Shown: piece by piece, positions 54,740 through 63,999 of the stretch
Layout of the letters: every line of letters starts with the position of its first letter
Numbering within the stretch: position 1 is the stretch's first letter
DNA from: NORP294 sp047627915
GTDB taxonomy: Bacteria; Bacteroidota; Bacteroidia; Flavobacteriales_E; Vicingaceae
Length of the DNA stretch: 64,000 bases
Assembly: GCA_047627915.1 (NCBI GenBank)
Contig: JBLHTZ010000001.1
Span: forward strand, 112,004-176,003
Reading direction: 5' to 3'
Position numbers and translations under genes: made by a program
Notes under the pieces: generated by a model
Told to the model about the DNA's origin: nothing
Databases searched by the model: none
What the model saw: only the letters and a program-made list of their open reading frames with translations

Positions 54740-55783
54740 CTAACTTTTCGTCTTAGTAGGAATTAAGAAAAGGGCACCCAAGAAACTTGCTATTATTCCA
54801 GCCATAATTAAAAAGGTTACACTGGTGTTTATTAATGGAATTGCCACAGCGTATGCAATCAAAAATACATTAAAAAAATAAATGACCCCAACCGTTTGGG
54901 CATGGTTTAAACCCAACTTTAGTAATCTATGGTGCAAATGATTGCTATCGGCAGAAAACGGCGAAATGCCTTTAGCTATTCGAATGGAAAAAATCCGCAA
55001 CGTATCAATCAACGGATAAGAAAGAACTGCCATTGCGAAAATAGGCTTAGAAATGTGTTTCATCTCATCAGGTAACGCAGAAAAGTCAAATTCGATAACT
55101 CGAATTGCTAGGACACAGATGATCAAACCTACAGTCAGTGAACCAGAGTCTCCCATAAAGATATTCGCTGGATAAAAATTAAAGCGCAAGAAACCCAACA
55201 GAGCGCCTGCAAGAGAAAATGAAATTATCGCATCAACCATTGAATCAGCCATAAGAAACCAAATACCAAAAGCAACAGAAGCAATGAAACCCACACCTCC
55301 AGCTAAACCATCAACACCATCAATTAGGTTGAAAGAATTTATAACCACAACGTAAGTAAATATCGTTAGTGCGATGCTCATCCATTCGGGAATTTCTCTT
55401 ATCTCGAAGATCCCGTATAGACTAGTAATTCTAATATCTGCCATTAACGTCATGATGAAAGCTACCATTAAGTGGCCTATTAATTTCTTCATCGCTGCCG
55501 TTCCAATAATGTCATCTTTTATGCCTATAAAAAACATTACCAAAACACTCGGAATAAGATACTTAACATAACCAATATCCTCTGCAGGGTAACAAATCAT
55601 AAAAGAAAAAAGGGTTCCTGCAAAAATCATGATTCCTCCCATGGAAGGAATGCTCTTTTTATGAAGCTTTCGACTTTCATTTGGATCGTCAAACAAGTGC
55701 TTTATCTGTGCCACTCTTATAAATGAAGGTGTTGAAAGCAACACAATAAAAAAAGAAATCATGATGGCCAAAGCTATCTCCAT
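54740..55783 (-). CDS. MraY/WecA-family undecaprenyl-phosphate sugar-1-phosphate transferase
   Basis: The 347-residue enzyme has about eleven transmembrane segments. Motifs are KKSIPSMGGIMIF, GIKDDIIGTAAMKK, NSFNLIDGVDGLAGG, FMGDSGSLTVG and NHLHHRLLKLG (the HxHHRL end). It transfers a (probably N-acetylhexosamine) sugar phosphate from a UDP-sugar to undecaprenyl phosphate to start a surface polysaccharide. Peptidoglycan MraY is less likely given the neighbours gmd and fcl and the two Wzi-like genes. Confidence 0.9.
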   Translation of the reverse strand: MEIALAIMISFFIVLLSTPSFIRVAQIKHLFDDPNESRKLHKKSIPSMGGIMIFAGTLFSFMICYPAEDIGYVKYLIPSVLVMFFIGIKDDIIGTAAMKKLIGHLMVAFIMTLMADIRITSLYGIFEIREIPEWMSIALTIFTYVVVINSFNLIDGVDGLAGGVGFIASVAFGIWFLMADSMVDAIISFSLAGALLGFLRFNFYPANIFMGDSGSLTVGLIICVLAIRVIEFDFSALPDEMKHISKPIFAMAVLSYPLIDTLRIFSIRIAKGISPFSADSNHLHHRLLKLGLNHAQTVGVIYFFNVFLIAYAVAIPLINTSVTFLIMAGIIASFLGALFLIPTKTKS

Positions 55784-55807
55784 GGTGTGAAATTATGATA
55801 TTTAGAA

Positions 55808-57316
55808 TTAGTAGTTGGTATAAATGTTTTGCAAATTGGTACTTAATCCAAAATAAATAAAGTTAGAATTTAATGCCATTCCACCCATTGCAGTAGATGG
55901 TTGTGTTTGTGAAATACCTTCAAAGTTTTCTACTCTTCTAATTTGAACTCCTGCTTGCAGTGTAAAATTATAGGATGGGTTTACTATAAAACTTTGACGA
56001 AAGTCAATCACCATTATATCAATATTATCGTTCAAAATAACATTTGCAGCCGCTCTTGTTAGCCATCTATTCTCTTTAAATTGGGCAATCCCTATTAATT
56101 CTGAAGATTGATAGTTAACAGGGTGTGTTAGTGATTCGTTATAATGTGTAAATAAATTATTTCTGTGCAGATCCGAAATCTTATTAAACTCGGCTTGCAG
56201 CATAACATTCTTGAACGGAAAAACTTTAGTCCCTATCTGATAATTTACATTCCCTGATTGCAAGGCTAATTGACCGTAAAGTTGAATTTTTTCCACCATT
56301 TTATAATTTACATTTAATCCAACCTTATTGTTCCCTTTACTTTTATCTCCCTCCAATAAAGTGTTCAAAAAAATGATCGGAACCCAATAATTTACTCCAA
56401 CGGGAATGTTGCCTGAGGTATCCAAACTGGGAAAAATTGTACTTTCAAAAAGAGCAATGTTAAATTTATAATTTGGAGAAACTTCTAAAAAGTGTGTAGC
56501 GGCTTGTTTACGTTCGAATAATCCTTCAGAATTAGTTGTGGATTGAAGACGATTCAAATCTTGATGCAAAGTGTATAAATTTTGATATTGCAGCTTCCCT
56601 CCCAACCAATTGGTATTGAATCTTAAAAATGGAGAATTAAAAGCTACATCTGAAAGCAGTAATGATCGGTGTCCCTCACCTACAAAATGTTTTCCTGTTC
56701 CTAGCTGAAAGTTGATTCTTTCATTTGGAGAAACGCTAATATAAGCCGAAGCCATGGCAAAGTCGAAGCCGACTTCTTTGAAATCTTTTGTCCTTCCTTG
56801 ACCATATGCCACACCTATCAACTTAGTTCTCTCATACAAGTAATATGGCAATACTGCTTGGTTCTCTCGAAAAGTAGATTCAAGAGCAACTCTTTTTCCA
56901 AATTGAAGCCTAGCCACAAAACCACGTGTATTCTTATATAAGTTTGGTTCTGCTCTTGCATCGAATTCATTATCTACACCAAATTCAAAATTAACTATTG
57001 GATCAATGGTTAATTTGAAATCGGTGGAATCAAGTGTGATAAAGTGCTCATAAAAAAGTCTTTTCCCAACCCAAGATTTATCACTTCTTTCAATTCTTAA
57101 AGCAGCAACATTATCTCCATTTTTGGAGTCTCTTAGTAGTATAGGTTTAAAGCTAGAGTGAATAATTTCTTTTGAAGCTGCTATTGAACGCTCTAATTCT
57201 ACATTAAAAGATTGATTAAGCGGAATATTTACGTTTTGTGTAAACACAAAAAAGGGAATTAAAAGATTAATTCCCAATAGTATGATATGAAGACTTGATA
57301 TCTTAACCCAACTCAA
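55808..57316 (-). CDS. Wzi-like outer-membrane protein (paralog 2)
   Basis: The 502-residue protein has a signal peptide (IILLGINLLIPFFVFTQ). The start codon is TTG at 57316, which overlaps the end of fcl by 14 bases; no ATG is available nearby. It is homologous to paralog 1 through the GTGKHFVGEGHRSLLLSD region and the barrel that follows. The predicted role is surface-polysaccharide anchoring in the outer membrane. Confidence 0.7.
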   Translation of the reverse strand: MSWVKISSLHIILLGINLLIPFFVFTQNVNIPLNQSFNVELERSIAASKEIIHSSFKPILLRDSKNGDNVAALRIERSDKSWVGKRLFYEHFITLDSTDFKLTIDPIVNFEFGVDNEFDARAEPNLYKNTRGFVARLQFGKRVALESTFRENQAVLPYYLYERTKLIGVAYGQGRTKDFKEVGFDFAMASAYISVSPNERINFQLGTGKHFVGEGHRSLLLSDVAFNSPFLRFNTNWLGGKLQYQNLYTLHQDLNRLQSTTNSEGLFERKQAATHFLEVSPNYKFNIALFESTIFPSLDTSGNIPVGVNYWVPIIFLNTLLEGDKSKGNNKVGLNVNYKMVEKIQLYGQLALQSGNVNYQIGTKVFPFKNVMLQAEFNKISDLHRNNLFTHYNESLTHPVNYQSSELIGIAQFKENRWLTRAAANVILNDNIDIMVIDFRQSFIVNPSYNFTLQAGVQIRRVENFEGISQTQPSTAMGGMALNSNFIYFGLSTNLQNIYTNY

Positions 57317-58241
57317 AATTCATATTTTTAACTTCGTTGTACACTGATTTGATGCCTTCTTTAAGCTCTATTTTATGCTTCCATCCAACAGAATGTAGTT
57401 TACTAACATCCATTAGTTTCCGTGGTGTCCCATCAGGTTTGGTTGCATCAAACCTCAAGTCCCCTTCAAATCCGACTACCTCTTTTATCGTCATTGCGAG
57501 ATCTTTAATCGAAATATCTTCGCCTGTCCCAATGTTAAACCACTCTTCCCCATCATATTCTTGCATTAAAACATAACAAGCCTCGGCTAAATCATCCACA
57601 TGCAAAAATTCCCTTTTAGGGCTACCACTACCCCATATTTCGACTGATTCAGCTCCACTTTTCTTAGCCACATGAAATTTTCGCAATAAGGCCGGTAGCA
57701 CATGAGAGTTGTTTAAATTATAATTGTCATTTGGCCCATATAGGTTGGTAGGCATGGCAGATATAAAGTTACATCCGTATTGCTTTCGATAATTCTCGCA
57801 CAGTTTAATTCCTGCAATTTTGGCAATTGCATAAGGCTCATTTGTGTACTCCAAAGTATCGGTCAATAAATATTCTTCTTTTAATGGCTGTGGTGCCATT
57901 TTGGGATAAATACAGGAAGATCCTAAAAACAAAAGTTTATCAACTTTATTGACATATGAAGCGTGAATTATATTCGCTTCAATCATTAAGTTATCGTACA
58001 AGAAGTCAGCTCTATATACATTATTCGCTTGAATTCCCCCAACTTTAGCAGCTGCTAGAAAAACATAGTTTGGCTTCTCTGTTGCAAAGAAGTTGTTTAC
58101 GGCTTCTTGGTTTCTAAGGTCTAGCTCAGCCGAGTTTTTAAAAACTAAATTAGAGTACCCCTCTTGCTTTAATTTTCGAACAATGGCAGAACCTACCATT
58201 CCCCGATGTCCGGCAACATAGATTTTATCTGATTTATTCAT
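57303..58241 (-). CDS. fcl: GDP-L-fucose synthase
   Basis: This enzyme epimerises and reduces GDP-4-keto-6-deoxymannose to GDP-L-fucose. It has 312 residues from the ATG at 58241 (MNKSDKIYVAGHRGMVGSAI), preferred over an upstream in-frame start inside gmd. It is an extended short-chain dehydrogenase with NADP loop GHRGMVGSAIV, SSCIYPKMAPQP and catalytic YAIAKIAG. It overlaps the gmd stop by eight bases. A fucosylated or colitose-type surface glycan is implied. Confidence 0.94.
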   Translation of the reverse strand: MNKSDKIYVAGHRGMVGSAIVRKLKQEGYSNLVFKNSAELDLRNQEAVNNFFATEKPNYVFLAAAKVGGIQANNVYRADFLYDNLMIEANIIHASYVNKVDKLLFLGSSCIYPKMAPQPLKEEYLLTDTLEYTNEPYAIAKIAGIKLCENYRKQYGCNFISAMPTNLYGPNDNYNLNNSHVLPALLRKFHVAKKSGAESVEIWGSGSPKREFLHVDDLAEACYVLMQEYDGEEWFNIGTGEDISIKDLAMTIKEVVGFEGDLRFDATKPDGTPRKLMDVSKLHSVGWKHKIELKEGIKSVYNEVKNMNFELG

Positions 58242-59322
58242 GAAAATCGTAGACTTTATGACCACCTTCCATTAAATACTTGTCTCTTTTAAAAAGTGCT
58301 AAGTCAGATTGAACCATATCTTTTATTAATTCATCAATTGTGTATGTTGGCGTCCAACCTAATTCTCTTCTAGCTTTAGAAGCATCTCCAACTAATAATT
58401 CAACTTCTGTTGGTCTAAAGTATTTTGGATCAACTTTTACAATCGTTTTACCTGTAGCTTTGTCTTTTCCTATTTCATCTACTCCTTCTCCGTTCCACTC
58501 AATATCAATATTTAATTCTTTAAATGAACGAGTAACAAATTCTCTTACAGTTATCATTTCTCCTGTTGCTAAAACATAATCATCTGCTTTATCAACTTGC
58601 AACATTCTCCACATGCCTTCAACGTAATCTTTCGCATGACCCCAATCTCGTTGAGCATCAAGGTTGCCTAAATAAACCGTCTTTTGCATCCCGAGACTTA
58701 TTCTAGCTGCTGCTCTAGTAATCTTTCTTGTAACAAATGTTTCTCCTCTTAAAGGACTTTCATGGTTAAAAAGTATTCCATTACACGCAAACATATCATA
58801 TGCTTCTCGGTAATTTTTTACAATCCAAAAACCATAAAGCTTTGCTACCCCATATGGGCTTCTTGGGTAAAACGGAGTTGTTTCAGTTTGAGGAACTTCT
58901 TGAACTTTTCCATATAACTCAGAAGTTGAAGCTTGATAAAAACGAGTCTTCTTTTCTAATTTTAAAATTCTGATTGCTTCAAGAATCCTAAGCGTTCCTA
59001 TAGCATCAGAGTTTGCTGTGTACTCAGGTGTTTCAAATGAAACTTTAACATGAGATTGAGCAGCCAAATTGTAAATTTCATCAGGTTGAACCTCCTGAAT
59101 AATCCTTGTTAAATTTGAAGAGTCAGTCAAATCTCCGAAGTGTAATTTAAACTTCACTCCTTTCTCATGCGGGTCTTGATAGAGATGATCAATTCTCGCT
59201 GTATTAAACATTGAGCTTCTCCTTTTAACTCCATGAACTTCATACCCTTTAGCTAAAAGCAATTCAGCTAAGTAAGCTCCATCTTGTCCTGTTACTCCTG
59301 TAATTAACGCTACTTTACTCAT
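58234..59322 (-). CDS. gmd: GDP-mannose 4,6-dehydratase
   Basis: This enzyme makes GDP-4-keto-6-deoxy-mannose, the precursor of GDP-fucose and related sugars. In 362 residues it has the NADP loop TGVTGQDGAYLAELLL, the catalytic TSELYG and SPYGVAKLYG (YxxxK), and NHESPLRGETFVTRKITRA. It is the first gene of the surface-polysaccharide operon gmd - fcl - Wzi-like 2 - WecA-like - Wzi-like 1. Confidence 0.95.
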   Translation of the reverse strand: MSKVALITGVTGQDGAYLAELLLAKGYEVHGVKRRSSMFNTARIDHLYQDPHEKGVKFKLHFGDLTDSSNLTRIIQEVQPDEIYNLAAQSHVKVSFETPEYTANSDAIGTLRILEAIRILKLEKKTRFYQASTSELYGKVQEVPQTETTPFYPRSPYGVAKLYGFWIVKNYREAYDMFACNGILFNHESPLRGETFVTRKITRAAARISLGMQKTVYLGNLDAQRDWGHAKDYVEGMWRMLQVDKADDYVLATGEMITVREFVTRSFKELNIDIEWNGEGVDEIGKDKATGKTIVKVDPKYFRPTEVELLVGDASKARRELGWTPTYTIDELIKDMVQSDLALFKRDKYLMEGGHKVYDFHE

Positions 59323-59370
59323 ATTTAATTTTTACTTCTACAATATTAGCCTTTTTTAAAAAACTGTAAT

Positions 59371-60180
59371 CTAGCCTTTTGTTACCAAGAACCACTTATT
59401 TAATAGGTCTTTCCGATTATATTTCATTGCGGTTTTTGTTTCCCACTCAATTACTTTGCCGCCCATGGCTTCTACAATCGCTTGACCTGCAGCTGTGTCC
59501 CACTCCATTGTTGGGGCAAACCGAGGATAATCATCTGCAAGGCCTTCTGCAACCATACAGAGTTTTAGAGAGCTTCCAATGGAAACCATTTCAATTTCTC
59601 CTTGCTCGACCCTTTTGGCCTCAATAAACTCTTCTGTTTCAGCTGACATATGCGAACGACTGCCAACAATGGTATATTTTCTCTCAACCGCTTTAGGTAG
59701 TTTATTTTTATCGTTGATTAAGGCTTTTACACTTATGTCTTGAAGTTCAGAATACCTTGGTATTTTAAAAGACCCAATGCCTTCAGCACCTATGTATAAG
59801 TCATCTTTAACTGGGACATAAATAATACCCATTACAGCCTTTTGATCACTAATTAAAGCGATGTTCACTGTAAATTCACCATTTCTTTTTACGAATTCTT
59901 TTGTCCCATCAAGAGGGTCAATCATCCAAAAATATTCCCAGTCCTTTCGTTCTTCAAATGGAATATCTCTTCCTTCTTCACTTAGAATTGGAATGCCAGT
60001 TTCTTTCAACACCTCCACAATAGCCAAATGCGATTGCTTATCTGCTTCTGTTAAGGGAGACTTATCGTCTTTATGTTCAACAGAAAAGTCTGAATTGTAT
60101 ATTTCTAAAATTGCTTTTCCTGCTACTAAAGATGCACGACTGCACAATTCTAACAACTCTTTCTGTTTCTGTAATTCCAT
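59371..60180 (-). CDS. cysQ: 3'(2'),5'-bisphosphate nucleotidase
   Basis: CysQ removes the 3'-phosphate of PAP, a by-product of sulfate activation. The 269 residues have the inositol-monophosphatase-fold marks: the EEGRDIPFEERKDW loop, metal-binding WMIDPLDGTKEF, and the C-terminal EWDTAAGQAIVEAMGG. No sulfate-assimilation genes are nearby. It lies between purQ and gmd on the minus strand. Confidence 0.9.
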   Translation of the reverse strand: MELQKQKELLELCSRASLVAGKAILEIYNSDFSVEHKDDKSPLTEADKQSHLAIVEVLKETGIPILSEEGRDIPFEERKDWEYFWMIDPLDGTKEFVKRNGEFTVNIALISDQKAVMGIIYVPVKDDLYIGAEGIGSFKIPRYSELQDISVKALINDKNKLPKAVERKYTIVGSRSHMSAETEEFIEAKRVEQGEIEMVSIGSSLKLCMVAEGLADDYPRFAPTMEWDTAAGQAIVEAMGGKVIEWETKTAMKYNRKDLLNKWFLVTKG

Positions 60181-60219
60181 TCTTTAACCTCTCAAGAAGC
60201 GTTTTTAATTGTTTTGTTT

Positions 60220-60912
60220 TTAGGCGTCTATCAACCCCATCATAGATTCGAATATCTTCATGCCATCAGTGTTGCCTAGGATTGGGTCTGCTGCTCTTTC
60301 CGGGTGAGGCATCATTCCAAATACATTTCTTCCTTCATTGCAAACACCTGCAATATTCTCTAAAGACCCATTTGGGTTGGCTTCTTCTGTGGTGTTACCA
60401 TTAACATCGCAATACCTGTAAATCACCTGGTTGTTATGAATGATTTTACTCAACATATCTTCAGGAGCAAAATACCTCCCTTCGGCATGAGCAATCGGGA
60501 TTTTTAAAACATCATCAGTTGAAACTCCTTGATTGATAATAGAAGCATTATTATCGGCCTTTAAATAGATATTTTTACAAGTGAATTTCTGGTGATTATT
60601 GTGTAACAAAGTTCCTGGCAATAATTTTGACTCACACAAAATTTGGAACCCATTACAAATGCCCATTACATACCCGCCTCTTGCAGCGTGTTTTTGAACT
60701 TCACTCATAATCGGTGAGTAATTTGCGATTGCACCTGAACGCAAATAATCTCCAAATGAGAACCCTCCAGGAAGAATAACAAAATCTACTCCTTTCAAAT
60801 CTGAATCTTTATGCCAAAGACGCTCTACTTTATAACCCATTGTGCTTTCCAACACATAAATCATATCTTGATCACAATTGGATCCTGGAAAAGTTATAAC
60901 TCCAAACTTCAT
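60220..60912 (-). CDS. purQ: Phosphoribosylformylglycinamidine synthase, PurQ subunit
   Basis: PurQ is the glutaminase that supplies ammonia to PurL. It has 230 residues from the ATG at 60912 (MKFGVITFPGSNCDQD); an earlier start would add six residues. The class I amidotransferase triad is visible: Cys in MGICNGFQILCE, and His/Glu in MMPHPERA. It pairs with the short PurL at 28206-30449, so the two subunits are encoded about 30 kb apart. Confidence 0.95.
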   Translation of the reverse strand: MKFGVITFPGSNCDQDMIYVLESTMGYKVERLWHKDSDLKGVDFVILPGGFSFGDYLRSGAIANYSPIMSEVQKHAARGGYVMGICNGFQILCESKLLPGTLLHNNHQKFTCKNIYLKADNNASIINQGVSTDDVLKIPIAHAEGRYFAPEDMLSKIIHNNQVIYRYCDVNGNTTEEANPNGSLENIAGVCNEGRNVFGMMPHPERAADPILGNTDGMKIFESMMGLIDA

Positions 60913-60969
60913 ACTATTTATTTTATGCAAAAGTAAAAAAATCCAACCAGAGCCTTGCCCTCTATTGTC

Positions 60970-61905
60970 TTAAAATTTCAACCACACTAGCCCAACAATG
61001 AAAAGCAGTGTCACTATGTCTAGCAGCCACTTTCGAGCACTAGTTTTATAGTAATACGAAATAAATATTGACAAAACAGGTACAATGCTAATCCAAAATA
61101 CCGCATTGCCTAAGATTAAAAACAAGACCAGTTGAATAACTATATAAACTGATATTGCTAACAGTTGATTTCGTTGACGGACAACAAACTTGGCCCGGTT
61201 AATAAACGTTTTAAGTGCTCCAATTAGTGCGAATATGGAAAATAAAACCAAAGGAATTAGAGCGCTATTAAAAGAGATCATGGACTTAATGCTACTAAAC
61301 TCAATATTTGAAAATCCAACTTCCAAATCAAACAGAAACGCAGAACAAAACAAATAAAACCCTATTAATGAAATACCTACGACTATAACCGCATAATTTC
61401 GCACCTCAAAAGGTCTAAAAAATGCTATGGTAAACACAGGTATTAAAAAGAGCAGTAAGCTAGGATAAAAGAAAACGGTAGCACTTCCTAATACAAGTGA
61501 AGACATAAACAACAAACCTAGAACAGATTTTTGGTTGTGGATTTGAAGTATTATGGACAAACTTATAAGAGAAAGAAAAACGGCAAAAGTATCTACAATA
61601 GAAATGTTAGTTACTATGCATGCACTTAACCCAAGCGATGAATAAAGTATGAATGGAAGTGATTTACCCTCAACGAAACGTTGCCTTTGGTTAATTCGGT
61701 AAACAACGTAAGAACATGTAAATAAAAGAATTACACAAACCAAATTTAACAAATAACTATTTTTTATACCCCAAATACCGAGTAAAGAATAATTCCCTTC
61801 AAATTGAGTCATCCCCAGCTCTATTATTGATAACCAAACCAATAAACCCCCAAGTAAAATAAAAATTAGGCTGACAATTATATTTTGTGGTATTTTAAAT
61901 AGCAA
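60970..61905 (-). CDS. DUF6427 polytopic membrane protein
   Basis: The 311-residue protein has about nine transmembrane segments and starts at TTG (61905). The topology and its place next to a DUF6341-like gene and purD match the flavobacterial DUF6427 family; function is unknown. The start lies close to the divergent DUF6341 gene (79-base gap containing a TAnnTTTG element on the plus strand). Confidence 0.7.
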   Translation of the reverse strand: MLFKIPQNIIVSLIFILLGGLLVWLSIIELGMTQFEGNYSLLGIWGIKNSYLLNLVCVILLFTCSYVVYRINQRQRFVEGKSLPFILYSSLGLSACIVTNISIVDTFAVFLSLISLSIILQIHNQKSVLGLLFMSSLVLGSATVFFYPSLLLFLIPVFTIAFFRPFEVRNYAVIVVGISLIGFYLFCSAFLFDLEVGFSNIEFSSIKSMISFNSALIPLVLFSIFALIGALKTFINRAKFVVRQRNQLLAISVYIVIQLVLFLILGNAVFWISIVPVLSIFISYYYKTSARKWLLDIVTLLFIVGLVWLKF

Positions 61906-61953
61906 AGCTTCTTAGTTGGGTTAAAAAAATGACTTAAAATTACAATTGTTTGT

Positions 61954-61961
61954 TATTTTTG
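61954..61961 (+). promoter_or_regulatory. -7 element of the DUF6341-like gene
   Basis: TATTTTTG matches TAnnTTTG and ends 23 bases before the ATG at 61985. No -33 element is visible. Confidence 0.4.
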
Positions 61962-61984
61962 TAAATTAATTAAAACAAGCAATT

Positions 61985-62170
61985 ATGAGCTGGAATGAAA
62001 TAGTATACGGATTAGGTGACTTATTAGCTGCAACTTTCAAAATTCTACCCACATTAGGTAATTTACCTAATATTTTATTTTCAGGAGTAATTTTTGCAGG
62101 CCTTGTTTATTGGATTCTTGAATTAAAAAAATACAAGATTACCGCTAAGAAGGATGGAACGATAGAGTAA
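61985..62170 (+). CDS. DUF6341-like small membrane protein
   Basis: The 61-residue protein has one transmembrane segment (NILFSGVIFAGLVYWILELKKY) preceded by an amphipathic stretch. The length, the LVYWILELKKY end of the helix and the synteny with DUF6427 and purD fit DUF6341. It is convergent with purD (four bases between stops). Function is unknown. Confidence 0.72.
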   Translation: MSWNEIVYGLGDLLAATFKILPTLGNLPNILFSGVIFAGLVYWILELKKYKITAKKDGTIE

Positions 62171-62174
62171 CACT

Positions 62175-63455
62175 CTAATATTCCATTAAATCAAATCCAA
62201 TATCTTTTCTATAGTACTTTCCTTCATACAGAATACGATCTGCATTTCTGAATGATTTTTCTAATGCGTCTTTAAAGTTTTCTCCCAAAGCAGAGATTGC
62301 TAAAATTCTGCCACCGTCTGTTAAGACCTTTCCATCTAATTCTTTAGTTCCTGCGTGAAATGCCAAGCAATCACCCAAGTGATCAAAACCAGTCATTTCT
62401 TTACCTTTTTCATATGCCTCAGGGTAGCCTTGGGCCACTAGCATAACTGTTGTAGCCGCATTTTTCTCAAACTCTACCTCTGATGTATTTAGTTTTCCAT
62501 CGGCACAGGCAATTAAGTGTTCTACTAAATCTGATTTTATCCTCGGCATTACAACTTCGGTCTCAGGATCTCCCATTCTTACATTATACTCAATCACAAA
62601 GGGTTCATTATCCACAATCATTAATCCAATAAAAAGAAATCCTTTATAATCAATCTTCTCTTTATTCAATCCATTTACACTTGGCTCAACAACTCTATTT
62701 TTAATCCTTTCTTTAAGCTGATCGTTCATAAATGGCACCGGTGATACAGCACCCATCCCTCCTGTATTCAACCCAGTATCCCCCTCTCCAATTCGCTTAT
62801 AATCTTTAGCCTCAGGTAAAATTTGATAATTTACACCATCCGTAAGCACAAAAACAGACATTTCAATTCCATCTAAATACTCTTCTATCACTACATTTGA
62901 ACTTGCAGCACCAAATTTAGCATCAACTAACATTAACTTTAATTCACTCTTGGCTTCGTCTAAATCATTCAAAATTAAAACTCCTTTCCCTCCTGCTAAC
63001 CCATCTGCCTTTAATACGTAAGGAGGCTTTAAGCTGTCCAAGAATGAATAGCCCTCTGCCAGGGTATAAGAAGTAAAAGACTTAAATCGTGCAGTGGGAA
63101 CCTGATTCCGCATCATGAATTCTTTTGCAAACTCTTTACTTCCCTCCAACTGGGCTCCGTATTTAGCTGGCCCAATAATTCTTACGTTAGAAAACTCCGG
63201 TTTGAGCCTAAAATAATCTACAATCCCTTCCACCAAAGGAGCTTCGGGGCCTACCACAATCATTCTAATATGGTGTTCTCTAACACAATCCGCAATGGCG
63301 TCAAAATCGCTGACCCCAATGTTCAAATTTGTACCTACACTTGTTGTTCCTGCATTACCCGGTGCAATGAAGAGGTTACTTGTTTTTGGACTTTGTTTTA
63401 GCTTCCAGGCAATTGCATGCTCTCTGCCACCTGAACCTAGAATTAGGATGTTCAT
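62175..63455 (-). CDS. purD: Phosphoribosylamine--glycine ligase
   Basis: PurD is the second enzyme of purine synthesis and joins phosphoribosylamine with glycine using ATP. The 426 residues carry the N-terminal GSGGREHAIAWKL, the ATP-grasp segment KADGLAGGKGVLI, DYKRIGEGDTGLNTGGMGAVSP and the metal-binding EYNVRMGDPETEVVMP. Length and motifs are complete. Confidence 0.96.
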   Translation of the reverse strand: MNILILGSGGREHAIAWKLKQSPKTSNLFIAPGNAGTTSVGTNLNIGVSDFDAIADCVREHHIRMIVVGPEAPLVEGIVDYFRLKPEFSNVRIIGPAKYGAQLEGSKEFAKEFMMRNQVPTARFKSFTSYTLAEGYSFLDSLKPPYVLKADGLAGGKGVLILNDLDEAKSELKLMLVDAKFGAASSNVVIEEYLDGIEMSVFVLTDGVNYQILPEAKDYKRIGEGDTGLNTGGMGAVSPVPFMNDQLKERIKNRVVEPSVNGLNKEKIDYKGFLFIGLMIVDNEPFVIEYNVRMGDPETEVVMPRIKSDLVEHLIACADGKLNTSEVEFEKNAATTVMLVAQGYPEAYEKGKEMTGFDHLGDCLAFHAGTKELDGKVLTDGGRILAISALGENFKDALEKSFRNADRILYEGKYYRKDIGFDLMEY

Positions 63456-63502
63456 TTCTTTTTTTTACAAAGAAACGAATTCAATTAGCAAATTTGGGTT
63501 TA

Positions 63503-63886
63503 TTATTCACTCTCCTCCTTGTATTTTTTTGCAACCCATTTAACATATTTCTTGTCGTAAGTAAAACCGGTAGATTCCTCATTTATATACAGTTTTGCTA
63601 CAGGAGGTAATGCCGTTTGATCAATGACTCCGTCATCCTCTTTGAAAAGCTCAATATCTAACTGATAAAAGAATCTCCCGCTTATAGAAATAGACGAATC
63701 TGTTTTTGCGACCACAGCTATTGACTTTTCTACATAGTCATTTTTCAAAAAAGATACATTATAGACTGACCCAAGTTCTAATGTTAATTTAAAACTCCCG
63801 TTACTCAGGTTTTCTGTTTCTTGCAGTAACTCATTATTTTTATACACCTTTGTCTTAACATCCCTCAATGTGCTTTTACTGTGCAC
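63503..63886 (-). CDS. Secreted or surface hypothetical protein, 5' end unclear
   Basis: With a GTG start at 63886 the protein is 127 residues with no signal peptide. The frame stays open upstream to about 63973 and encodes LFYLNSSAQQTGSLTIDG, which looks like the end of a signal peptide followed by a mature N-terminus. No ATG, GTG or TTG lies in that extension, and an intrinsic terminator sits directly upstream. The body is a beta-rich CarboxypepD/Ig-like domain (KVYKNNELLQETENLSNGSFKLTLELG) with a charged C-terminus. The gene may have a frameshift or a deletion at its 5' end. Confidence 0.5.
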   Translation of the reverse strand: MHSKSTLRDVKTKVYKNNELLQETENLSNGSFKLTLELGSVYNVSFLKNDYVEKSIAVVAKTDSSISISGRFFYQLDIELFKEDDGVIDQTALPPVAKLYINEESTGFTYDKKYVKWVAKKYKEESE

Positions 63887-63962
63887 AACTATACCATCAA
63901 TAGTAAGGGATCCGGTTTGTTGAGCACTGCTGTTTAAATAAAAGAGATAATATATTTCGCAA

Positions 63963-63999
63963 GAAAAAAGCCTTTATACTCCTAACGAATATAAAGGCT
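63963..63999 (-). terminator. Intrinsic terminator upstream of the last gene
   Basis: On the minus strand AGCCTTTATA (63990-63999) pairs with TATAAAGGCT (63969-63978) around an 11-base loop and is followed by six T. It would end a minus-strand transcript coming from outside the window. Confidence 0.75.

Noticed and set aside
57489..57500. A further copy of the cgtcattgcga repeat
   Set aside because: It is a 12-base match inside fcl coding sequence without the gcaatct end, so chance is the simplest reading.
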